NCBI RefSeq assembly: GCF_020966775.1 | Contig: NZ_JAJKFV010000011.1 | Span: 485,023 to 549,022 of the forward strand | DNA: 64,000 nucleotides | Direction of reading: 5' to 3' | Source of the DNA: Rhodopirellula halodulae | GTDB lineage: Bacteria > Planctomycetota > Planctomycetia > Pirellulales > Pirellulaceae | Shown here: positions 54,462 to 62,445 of the stretch, piece by piece | Layout of the letters: each line of letters begins with the position of its first letter | Numbering within the stretch: the stretch's first letter is position 1 | Notes under the pieces: model-generated | Told to the model about the DNA's origin: nothing | Seen by the model: only the letters and a program-made list of their open reading frames with translations | Databases searched by the model: none | Program-made: the position numbers and the translations under genes

Positions 54462-55904
54462 TCACTGCCGCCGTGCGGGACGTCGCAGATCCACCGTTTG
54501 CGGACGTTGGAGCACACCGTCCTGCACGTCCCGCAACGGCTGGGCCACCACGCCACCAAAGCGTGCTTCGGTGACGATGACCGGTCGACGGTTGACGAAG
54601 CAAATCACCGCCAAACAACTGTGTGGTTTTGGCTCGGGTTCATCGGCGTGGGCATAGTAGAGTCCGCCCGAAAAACTGACGTTCCCGAATGTCAGACGCC
54701 GCCCATCGCCATCTTCTGCCAGCCCCAAGCATTCCGAACAAAGGTACCACGGGTACCGAGGCACGCTTCGCTGAGATGCGCCGCACACCGGACAATGATG
54801 GTCCGGCCATTCACCGGTCGGCGTTTTCTTGTCCTCGATCGGCTGCTCATCAACCGTGAAATTCTGCACTAACGAACGGACGGACGAATCCGAAGATCGA
54901 AAGCTGACAATCTGCACATCCAGATCAGCGGATCGGTACTGCCGGCAAGCCCGTTCAATGGCGTCCAAGATCCACTGGCGGTCATTCCCAAACGCGCCAC
55001 CACCCAGCAGCGTTAGGAACACGTCTCGATTGCCGGTCTGCGACGCGTTCAAGATCCCCACCGCCAATGTGGCCTCGTACGCCGCCTCCAAAATCAACCG
55101 TGCAAACCGTTCCCACTTGGCGGTTGGCAATCGCCTGTACGCGACCGGAAGTGCGGAACAATAGACTTGCGTGACCAAGTGCGTTCGTTGCTGAAGAGTC
55201 ACCTGGGTGCTCCACTGCACACCGATCGCCAGCTTCGACCGCAGCTCGTCACGCTGCGCGGTCGACATCGCCGCAATCATTCGATCGACTTCGTCTAAAC
55301 CATGTTGACTGGGCAAAGCATAACCGTTTCGCATTTCCCACAATCGCCCATCGCCATTCCCCAGCAACTGTCCGATCGATTGCAAACAGTCGATTTGACG
55401 GTTCCCGGATTGGCCTCGCTTACCGTCCAATTCGACAAAATAATTGCGGACGATGGTCCCGGCACCGCAAGCGATGGCACACGCCGGCCCTTGTGTTCGA
55501 TCACGTTCGTAGATGCCGACCCCGCGGTCCGGCGTGACCTCCGGTGACACCATTTCTAATAAATTGAATTGAGACGCCACCTGGAATGTCGCTCCCGCAT
55601 TTGCTGACTCCACATGCAACTCACGGGCATCCCCGACTCGCTCGCGAAGACGAATTGGGGACGTGCCACCACCGAGAGCAGCGACACGTTTCCTTAGATC
55701 CTTCAGTGAAACAACTTCTAACTTTCCCGCTTGGTAACAACGACCATTTCCTTGCGAGTAAAGCATGTTGCCTTGGAAGGTCAACGACTCGCGAACCTGA
55801 TCCGGTGACCGTTCGCGAAATCCGGTCAACCGTTCGAACCAGTCTTGTCGGTCCAAGGATCGATCGCTCGCCAATTCGTCGCATTGCATAGGGTCTTGTG
55901 ACAA
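54462..55904 (-). CDS. Uncharacterised protein, macrodomain-like with C-terminal zinc ribbon
   Basis: 480 residues, not related to any enzyme family I can name with certainty. Conserved-looking blocks are QVASQFNLLEMVSP, DRTQGPACAIACGAGTIVRNY, GQSGNRQIDCLQSIGQLL, THLVTQVYCSALPVAY, EAAYEATLAVGILNA and VFLTLLGGGAFGNDRQWILDA. The last block and its Gly-rich loop resemble the ADP-ribose-binding end of macrodomains, and the combination occurs in scattered bacterial and protist proteins from memory. The C-terminal 120 residues hold a four-cysteine zinc ribbon (CPVCG ... CSECLG) and a further beta-rich part. No signal peptide, so it is cytosolic. A role in ADP-ribose or nucleotide recognition is a guess. 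Confidence 0.7.
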   Translation of the reverse strand: MSQDPMQCDELASDRSLDRQDWFERLTGFRERSPDQVRESLTFQGNMLYSQGNGRCYQAGKLEVVSLKDLRKRVAALGGGTSPIRLRERVGDARELHVESANAGATFQVASQFNLLEMVSPEVTPDRGVGIYERDRTQGPACAIACGAGTIVRNYFVELDGKRGQSGNRQIDCLQSIGQLLGNGDGRLWEMRNGYALPSQHGLDEVDRMIAAMSTAQRDELRSKLAIGVQWSTQVTLQQRTHLVTQVYCSALPVAYRRLPTAKWERFARLILEAAYEATLAVGILNASQTGNRDVFLTLLGGGAFGNDRQWILDAIERACRQYRSADLDVQIVSFRSSDSSVRSLVQNFTVDEQPIEDKKTPTGEWPDHHCPVCGASQRSVPRYPWYLCSECLGLAEDGDGRRLTFGNVSFSGGLYYAHADEPEPKPHSCLAVICFVNRRPVIVTEARFGGVVAQPLRDVQDGVLQRPQTVDLRRPARRQ

Positions 55905-55982
55905 CGTTCTATCTTCTTGCTATGTCAATCAGTTCAAGGCGATCTGGATACGGGAAATCCATTCGCCCCGATCGCCGCAAGT

Positions 55983-57170
55983 TCATGTGAGCTCACGTGG
56001 CAGATATCGTGACAGATTCCCTCGTCGTCCGACGCGAATTTCGTTCAGCCCGAGAAAACTTGCAAGCTCTCGCAAAGCGATCGCGAGCGAATCGGCGACC
56101 TCGCCAGGGTGCTCGTCTGGTTCGTGAAAGCAAGCTTTGGCGAGCAACGTCCCCGACGCTCGATCCGCTTTGACATCCACGCGGCCCGCCAACCGGTCAT
56201 TCAACAAGTAAGGCAAAACGTAGTAGCCATACTTTCGTTTCGATTCCGGCGTATAGATCTCGATCTTGTAGTCAAAGCCGAATAACCGTTTGGCTCGCGG
56301 ACGAAACCACACCACGGGATCAAACGGAGTCAGCAACGTGTTGACTGAAATGGATTTCGGACAACTTGTTCCTGGGATCCAGTACGCATCTTCCTCCCAT
56401 CCGTCGACCGTCACCAATTGCAAACGCTGCTCGTCCACCAGTTCTTTTAGCAGTGGCCGAGCCTCGGGCATCCGAATCCGAAAGTAGTCCGCTAGATCGG
56501 TCGCGGTCCCAATCCCATGAGCCTTGGCCCCGATGAGCAACAGTTGCTTCTGCGCGTCCCGTCGTGCCATCGGTTCAATTGAACGGACCGGTTCCGGGAT
56601 CAGCCGTTCCGGAACATCGTAGTGCGAAACAAAACTGCGATCGCGATGGCAGATGTTGATTCGCCCGGTCGTGTACAACCATTCCAACGTCCGTTTCCCA
56701 ATGGATCCTCCCCACCAAGTCCCGGTTTTCTGTCCGGGGTTCGAAAGATCGCGAACCGAGATGGCTCCGACTTGTCGTACTTCCTCGAGTACCTGCTGGA
56801 CGTACTCCGGGTGCTCTTCCTCGATCTTGGCTCGCCCCCAACGATTCTCTTCGAAGCGATGAGCCAACAGTGGCCGCGTGGACACGGGAGTGATCGAAGC
56901 TTCATGTCCCACGTATTCCAGATTTTCACCGCTCCGCCACAACCACGTGTCCAGTTTTTCACGATCGTAATTTCCCAATCGCGAAAACATCGGCAGGAAG
57001 TGCGACCGACAAACCACGTTGACGGAGTCCAATTGCAAAACTTGCATCCGATCCAAGGCTCGCCGAAAGTGGCGGGCGGTCACCGGCCCCGTGGGGCGTT
57101 TGTCTCGAAAGCCTTGAGACGCCAGCGCAATGCGGCGTGTCTGTTCGATCGAGAATTGTCGGGTTTTCAT
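55983..57170 (-). CDS. YcaQ/AlkX-type DNA glycosylase (HTH_42 family)
   Basis: 395 residues from ATG 57170. The family's catalytic QxD motif is present as QLD in RMQVLQLDSVNVVCRSHFLP, followed by MFSRLGNYDREKLD. Winged-helix modules continue (VGAISVRDLSN, GTATDLADYFRI), and the C-terminal barrel contains LLTPFDPVVWFRPRAKRLFGF and YYVLPYLLNDRLAGRVDVKA, hallmark blocks. YcaQ in E. coli unhooks nitrogen-mustard-type interstrand crosslinks. It is a single gene, divergent from the membrane-GNAT gene with about 250 bases between starts. Confidence 0.92.
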   Translation of the reverse strand: MKTRQFSIEQTRRIALASQGFRDKRPTGPVTARHFRRALDRMQVLQLDSVNVVCRSHFLPMFSRLGNYDREKLDTWLWRSGENLEYVGHEASITPVSTRPLLAHRFEENRWGRAKIEEEHPEYVQQVLEEVRQVGAISVRDLSNPGQKTGTWWGGSIGKRTLEWLYTTGRINICHRDRSFVSHYDVPERLIPEPVRSIEPMARRDAQKQLLLIGAKAHGIGTATDLADYFRIRMPEARPLLKELVDEQRLQLVTVDGWEEDAYWIPGTSCPKSISVNTLLTPFDPVVWFRPRAKRLFGFDYKIEIYTPESKRKYGYYVLPYLLNDRLAGRVDVKADRASGTLLAKACFHEPDEHPGEVADSLAIALRELASFLGLNEIRVGRRGNLSRYLPRELT

Positions 57171-57419
57171 ACGACGCAACGTCCCGCGGGCGGGCTCTCC
57201 AGTCACGGGCGAGTCAGGTGAGTCACCCGTTATCGAACATGCAATGGGCTGAGTCCATCCGACGCATGGGATCGGCGAACCAGAAGAGCACCGACCACTT
57301 GCGAAGCTGTGATACGCTGGAGGAATTCATCGCTAAGAAGTGCATCAATGGGTTTTGCTGCCAACAGGTTTTCGTTGCCAACACCTTTCGACGTGACATT
57401 TGTTTGATCCCCGATTCAC

Positions 57420-58382
57420 ATGAACGATTCCCATAAAAACGCCCTTGGTCGAGCCACCGAACAAGCGATGGGCATGAGCCAGGCCACTTGGGAGCGTCAC
57501 GCGAACCCGTGGAGCGGCTGGACTCGTGTTGCCATCTTTCCATTGTTAACGCTTGCGATCTGGAGCCGCGTCTGGATTGGATGGTGGTCCGTGACCTGCG
57601 TCGCAATCGTCGCGATATGGATCTGGCTCAATCCGCGAGTGTTCCCACCGCCTCAATCGGTCGACAACTGGATGTCACGGGGCGTGCTGGGGGAGCAAAT
57701 TTGGTTGCGCCAGCGGGACGCACTGGCGAGCCACCACCGACACGTCATTCGATCCACCATCACGATCGCATCCGTCGGCGCATTGGTTTGGTTGATCGGT
57801 GTGACCACGCTGAATCTAACCGCGACGCTCACTGGCATGGTGGCATCGATGCTGGGCAAACTCTGGTTCATTGACCGAATGGTTTGGCTGCAACGCGAAG
57901 CGGAAGCTTCCGAACCGAGTTCAAACAGATTGCCACTTCCTTTCCACAACACAGCAACATCGCACGTGAACCTTTCATCCACCGTCGCCTATCAAACAGA
58001 ACCTGATTTAAGTGTTGATGAATTCATTCAGGTGCTGCAACGATCCACGCTTTCCGAACGTCGGCCAGCCGATCGCTCACGTTTGGAAACGATGTTGCGC
58101 CGTGCGGATTTGATCGTCACCGCTCGGACCGAGTTGGGAAAAATCATCGGAATTTCACGTGCGATTTCTGACTTCAGCTACTGCACCTATTTGTCCGATC
58201 TCGCCGTCGACCAGGACTACCAGAAACGTGGCATCGGCCAGCAACTCATCCGCCGGACACATGTTCACGCGGGACTGCAGACCACGTTGATTTTGCTTTC
58301 GGCACCGTCGGCTCAAACGTATTACCCTCACATCGGCATGCATCCACATGATTCCTGTTGGGTCATTCGCTCGGACCAATGA
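57420..58382 (+). CDS. Membrane domain fused to GNAT acetyltransferase
   Basis: 320 residues. The N-terminal 170 residues are a small membrane domain: [59 protein letters not shown] and a second pair of helices ([37 protein letters not shown]), a pattern recalled from a family of unknown function (DUF6653-like). The C-terminal 130 residues are a GNAT fold with the acetyl-CoA loop [16 protein letters not shown]. The two usually occur separately. No frameshift or stop separates them and the codon use is even, so it appears a true fusion. The acetylated substrate is unknown. Confidence 0.75.
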   Translation: MNDSHKNALGRATEQAMGMSQATWERHANPWSGWTRVAIFPLLTLAIWSRVWIGWWSVTCVAIVAIWIWLNPRVFPPPQSVDNWMSRGVLGEQIWLRQRDALASHHRHVIRSTITIASVGALVWLIGVTTLNLTATLTGMVASMLGKLWFIDRMVWLQREAEASEPSSNRLPLPFHNTATSHVNLSSTVAYQTEPDLSVDEFIQVLQRSTLSERRPADRSRLETMLRRADLIVTARTELGKIIGISRAISDFSYCTYLSDLAVDQDYQKRGIGQQLIRRTHVHAGLQTTLILLSAPSAQTYYPHIGMHPHDSCWVIRSDQ

Positions 58383-58561
58383 CACGAATCTGAATCCGTT
58401 AAAGACGCTGCGAAGGACACAGAATGGGATCACGGAGCCTGAGCCCCATGCAATCTTGGCCGGCATCCTTTCGGCCTTCATGGCATGAGTCATCAGCGGT
58501 AGGGTATTGGGAAAACGAAATCGCCCGACCGAACCCATTCGCCTCGAGGAGTCACCGCATC

Positions 58562-60169
58562 ATGTTTTGCATGCCACGACATCCAGCCATTTCCCTCAGC
58601 ATGCTTCGCGTGCTGTGCTCCACTTGGATCGCAGCCATTTGTCTGGTTGGTTCAACGTGCTTGGCGCAAGATTCCGATTCGAAAGAGGCCTCCGCCGAAA
58701 CGCCCAAGCCGGCTCCGCTGACGACGGCCGATCCACAGGTGCCGCTGGACAATTTGAAGGTGATGGTCAAACCGCTGACTCAAGATGAGCTTGCGATCGA
58801 GGCCGACGCTTGGTTTGAATTGCTTAAGAGCAAAGCTCGCCAGATTGCGGTCGTCAAACTGAGTGTCAAGAAGACCAGCGAAGCACTCGATGCCGACGAT
58901 CAACAAACAGCATCGAAATCACTGGAAGAAGCCGAAAAGGTTCGGCATCTGGCAGACGACGCGGCGGAACGCACGAAGCAATCTGTCACGCAAGCCGCCA
59001 AAGAGAACCTGGGTATCACAGAAGACGATGCCAATGGCACAGACGCGACCAATGAGGATGCCAACGAAGAAGACGCGGAAACCATCGACCAGGACAGCTC
59101 CACCGAATCAGCCGATGACGGTGTCACGCCGACGGCAAATGCCGCCGCGGAAATGAAAACGGAATTGCTGGAGGACATCACGGTCCTGCAAGACGAACGC
59201 ACCTCGTTGAGCGACCGGCTTTCTGTTGTGCTGGATTCCTGGGAGGCCAAGGGCGGGGAGGTGGAAAGCTATCGCCAGTACATCGTGGCGGTCTCCGGAG
59301 TCGAATTCGACACGACGGATGCGGAAGCGGCTTGGTCGACGGTGGTCGGATGGTTCATTTCCAAAGAGGGCGGCCAACGTTGGGCGTGGAACATCCTGAA
59401 GTTCGTTCTAATCTTGTTGATTGCCTATGTGCTTTCAAAGATTTTGGCCGGCATGGTGAATTGGTTGCTGGAAAGAAAGATCCATCTCTCGCAACTGGCG
59501 GAGCGATTGATCGCGAACACGATCCGCAATGTGTTGCTCGCAGTTGGATTCGCCGTGGCTCTGACGGCGTTGGAAGTGGACATCGCGCCGATCCTGGCCG
59601 CGATCGGGGCGACCGGCTTGGTTGTCGGCTTGGCATTGCAAGACACCCTGAGCAACTTTGCCAGCGGATTGATGATCTTGGTCAATCGTCCGTTTGACGT
59701 CGGCGATGTGGTCAACGCGGGAGGCGTGACCGGGAAAGTGCATCAAATGAATCTGGTGTCCACCACCTTTCATACCTTCGACAACCAAACGATCTACGTT
59801 CCCAACAACGAGATCTGGAACAACGTGATCACCAACATCACCGCCAACGACAAACGTCGTGTCGACATGGAGTTTGGGATTGGATACAGCGATGATTTCG
59901 AAGAAGCCGAACAAATCATCACTGATGTTGTGAAGGCTCACGAACTGGTGCTCAGCGATCCCGAACCCGTCGTCGTCACCCACGCGCTGGCCGACTCTTC
60001 GGTCAACATTGTCTGTCGCCCCTGGGCCGCCACGACCGATTGGTGGCAGGTCAAAACGGAGGTGACACGCGAGGTCAAACGACGCTTTGACGCGGCCGGA
60101 ATCTCCATCCCATTCCCACAGCAGGACGTTCACATCTACCAAACCAGTGCACCGAATGGGAACGAGTAG
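58562..60169 (+). CDS. MscS-family mechanosensitive channel with large exported N-terminal domain
   Basis: 535 residues from ATG 58562, 11 bases after GAGGAG; the frame reaches back to 58424 without support. Signal peptide (LCSTWIAAICLVGSTCLAQ), then an acidic coiled-coil domain of about 230 residues in the periplasm, and an MscS core: membrane helices (WNILKFVLILLIAYVLSKILAG, NVLLAVGFAVALTALEV), pore helix GATGLVVGLALQDTLSNFASGLMILVNRPF split around residue 370, and the beta/vestibule domain (GDVVNAGGVTGKVHQMNLVST, YVPNNEIWNNVITN). It releases solutes on osmotic downshift. The pore helix glycine/alanine pattern is intact. Confidence 0.93.
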   Translation: MFCMPRHPAISLSMLRVLCSTWIAAICLVGSTCLAQDSDSKEASAETPKPAPLTTADPQVPLDNLKVMVKPLTQDELAIEADAWFELLKSKARQIAVVKLSVKKTSEALDADDQQTASKSLEEAEKVRHLADDAAERTKQSVTQAAKENLGITEDDANGTDATNEDANEEDAETIDQDSSTESADDGVTPTANAAAEMKTELLEDITVLQDERTSLSDRLSVVLDSWEAKGGEVESYRQYIVAVSGVEFDTTDAEAAWSTVVGWFISKEGGQRWAWNILKFVLILLIAYVLSKILAGMVNWLLERKIHLSQLAERLIANTIRNVLLAVGFAVALTALEVDIAPILAAIGATGLVVGLALQDTLSNFASGLMILVNRPFDVGDVVNAGGVTGKVHQMNLVSTTFHTFDNQTIYVPNNEIWNNVITNITANDKRRVDMEFGIGYSDDFEEAEQIITDVVKAHELVLSDPEPVVVTHALADSSVNIVCRPWAATTDWWQVKTEVTREVKRRFDAAGISIPFPQQDVHIYQTSAPNGNE

Positions 60170-60302
60170 GCAGTGGATCTCTCATGCGTATGACACGCCG
60201 CCAAAGGCGGATTGGCCAACGCAGCTTTCACGAAGCGAATGGCGACATTATTGCGTTCGGGACCGAATCGGTCGGACAGATCGCTCGCATCGCGCGACCG
60301 CT

Positions 60303-61625
60303 TCACTCAAGGTTGCCAATCAACATCAGCGATGACGCGTACCAGGTATGCCCCTGGTACTTTTCGGGCTTTTGGTCGATGTCGGCTTGATTGCGTTCAA
60401 ACAAGATTTCTCGTTTGTCCAATTCGGCTGGAGTGAGTTCGATTCGGACGGTATGTCGACCGGGCATCAAATCCGAACCGAGGTTCAATGTCGCCATGCG
60501 GTGATAGGTGCAGTAGCCATCGATTCGATTGCGTGTCTGCTGTTTGCCATCCAGTTCGATCCGAACTTGCCCACCATCCGGCCCCAGCAAATCAAACACG
60601 CCCGCGTTGATCCCGTTGAAAGTGAATTCAATCGCAGCGCCGGGTTCTTTGGCTTGATACAAGACCGACATATTGCGTTGGAAACGCTTGGCCAAACCGT
60701 CGTTCGAATCAAGCTTTTGCCATGCCCCGCTCAGCATCTCCGGCGTGATAGGAACCATCTTTGCTCCCTGCCAGTTGTCGTCCCGTAGCGGTTGCTTGAG
60801 TTCGTGAGCTTTTGCCGAACCGCTTGCCTTCGAAATCGCAGGCCACGATCGGACAATCGTCTCGGTGTAGACCCTATGCCCCGTTTCCACATGAGGATGC
60901 ACTCCGTCCGTGGAGAACACCATTGGCGTTGCCTGGAAGTCCGCCGGCTTGGGTGCCTGGAACACCAACTCTCCGGCCGACTCCAACCGAGCCACTTCGA
61001 CGCCAAAATGAATCGATGGGATTTGGTAGTGGTCGGCCAACACTTCCATCGCACTGGCGGCTCGCGGCATCTTTCCCGCTTGCAGATCACCCAGCATTTG
61101 TTTGGTCAACGTGTAAAGAAAGCAGATGTCGATGTTCGGATCCGCCGCCCAAGTCTGCCGAACGATTCCCTCCATCGATTGGTGAATGCGTTCGGGTGCA
61201 ACACCCCCATCGTTGACCGCGAATTCCACGAACAACAAATCAGGTTGGTGACGCAGAGCATCTTGCTGCAGACGAAAAACGCCCAGCCCCGAACCGGTCC
61301 CTCCAATCGCCGCATGAATTTCTTCGATCGTTGCGTTGGGGTATCGCTCCGCCAACCAGTCTCGCGATTGGACTCTCCACCCAGGTGCCGCGGTGATGCT
61401 TCCGCCCAGATAAGCGACTCGTACCGTTTCCCCCGCTTCGGCTTTCGCGATGAAGTTGGGCAGTCCCTGCCGAGGATGACACTCAACCGCTTCACGAAGC
61501 GAATCCTCCGCACCCGCCGGGCTCAACGAGCCCACCACGAGCGAGAATACGATTGGCGCGAGCAACGAGGGCGTTGCTGATGAGGACGCTACTGATGGAG
61601 ACGACTCTGACATGAAGAAACGCAT
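60303..61625 (-). CDS. Exported SGNH/GDSL-type esterase
   Basis: 440 residues from ATG 61625 (ATG 61613 also possible; neither has a clear ribosome site). Signal peptide ends near LSPAGAED. SGNH blocks: Ser in AYLGGSITAAPGW (block I), Gly in IGGTGSGLGVFRLQQD (block II), Asn in VEFAVNDGG (block III) and Asp-x-x-His in STDGVHPH (block V). The C-terminal 150 residues form a beta-rich domain (VLYQAKEPGAAIEFTFNGIN). Such planctomycete enzymes are annotated as acetyl-xylan or sialate esterases; the actual substrate is a deacetylated glycan at best guess. It precedes nothing on its strand and is followed upstream by an ECF sigma gene facing away. Confidence 0.88.
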   Translation of the reverse strand: MRFFMSESSPSVASSSATPSLLAPIVFSLVVGSLSPAGAEDSLREAVECHPRQGLPNFIAKAEAGETVRVAYLGGSITAAPGWRVQSRDWLAERYPNATIEEIHAAIGGTGSGLGVFRLQQDALRHQPDLLFVEFAVNDGGVAPERIHQSMEGIVRQTWAADPNIDICFLYTLTKQMLGDLQAGKMPRAASAMEVLADHYQIPSIHFGVEVARLESAGELVFQAPKPADFQATPMVFSTDGVHPHVETGHRVYTETIVRSWPAISKASGSAKAHELKQPLRDDNWQGAKMVPITPEMLSGAWQKLDSNDGLAKRFQRNMSVLYQAKEPGAAIEFTFNGINAGVFDLLGPDGGQVRIELDGKQQTRNRIDGYCTYHRMATLNLGSDLMPGRHTVRIELTPAELDKREILFERNQADIDQKPEKYQGHTWYASSLMLIGNLE

Positions 61626-61842
61626 GGTGGGAAGATTTGGGTGGGAGACAACGCAACCTCGAATGGGTCGCTGGCGGGGACCGTCACGGACGCGACGGCT
61701 GAGCCCAAGCATAGACCGAAGACTCGACGAGTTTCCAGCAAATCACCGTTCCAACGACGACATGACGGTAGAATCGTTTTCTTTTCGAAAATCTGTGTGA
61801 CAAACCTGCGGCGGCCGTGTTTGGCTGGCAGGAGAAAATGTT

Positions 61843-62445
61843 TTGCTTGGACCAGAAACACGAACGTCGCTGATCGGCAACCTCGAGAACCCAGCTTCGG
61901 AAGAAGTATGGACCGAGTTTGTCGCCATTTACCGACCGCTCGTGATTCGCGTGGCCCAAGCCAAAGGGTTGCAACACGCCGACGCGGAAGATCTCTCTCA
62001 AGAGGTCTTTGCCGTCGTTCGCCGTTCCATTGCTTCCTTTCATTCGCGCGGTGATGGATCGTTTCGAGCTTGGTTGTTTCGGATCACTCGCAATTTGGTC
62101 ATCAACCATCTGACTCGGTCCCAAGGGCCGATCGGGTCGGGTGACAGCCAAGTTCATCGGTGGTTGCAACAACAGCCGGATCCAACCCAAGAGACGGCAA
62201 CGCTGTTTGATTTCGAACTGCGTCGTCAACAACTTCACTGGGCCGCGGATCGGGTGCAACCCAAAGTGGAACCGGACACATGGCAAGCGTTCTGGATGAC
62301 CGCTGTGGAAGGGCACTCTTTCTCCGAGGTCGCTCGGTCCCTCGACAAATCGGTGGGAGCCGTGCGGATGGCAAAGTGTCGTGTGATGGCACGATTGCAA
62401 AAAGAAGTCCAGCAACTTTCCAGCCAATGGGAATCCAACCAATGA
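61843..62445 (+). CDS. ECF-type RNA polymerase sigma factor
   Basis: 200 residues. The start is TTG 61843, with the AGGAGA ribosome site 8-12 bases upstream; the nearby ATG at 61838 is out of frame. Region 2: HADAEDLSQEVFAVVRRSIASFH and FRAWLFRITRNLVINHL; region 4: TWQAFWMTAVEGHSFSEVARSLDKSVGAVRMAKCRVM. A typical planctomycete ECF factor linked to a kinase: its stop overlaps the next start (ATGA at 62442). It belongs to a different subgroup from the one at 3198, judged by the lack of the long insert between regions. Confidence 0.9.
   Translation: MLGPETRTSLIGNLENPASEEVWTEFVAIYRPLVIRVAQAKGLQHADAEDLSQEVFAVVRRSIASFHSRGDGSFRAWLFRITRNLVINHLTRSQGPIGSGDSQVHRWLQQQPDPTQETATLFDFELRRQQLHWAADRVQPKVEPDTWQAFWMTAVEGHSFSEVARSLDKSVGAVRMAKCRVMARLQKEVQQLSSQWESNQ

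Noticed and set aside
60340-60362. Hairpin GTACCAGG / CCTGGTAC as a terminator for the MscS gene
   Set aside because: It lies inside the coding end of the convergent esterase gene and is followed by only four T residues.
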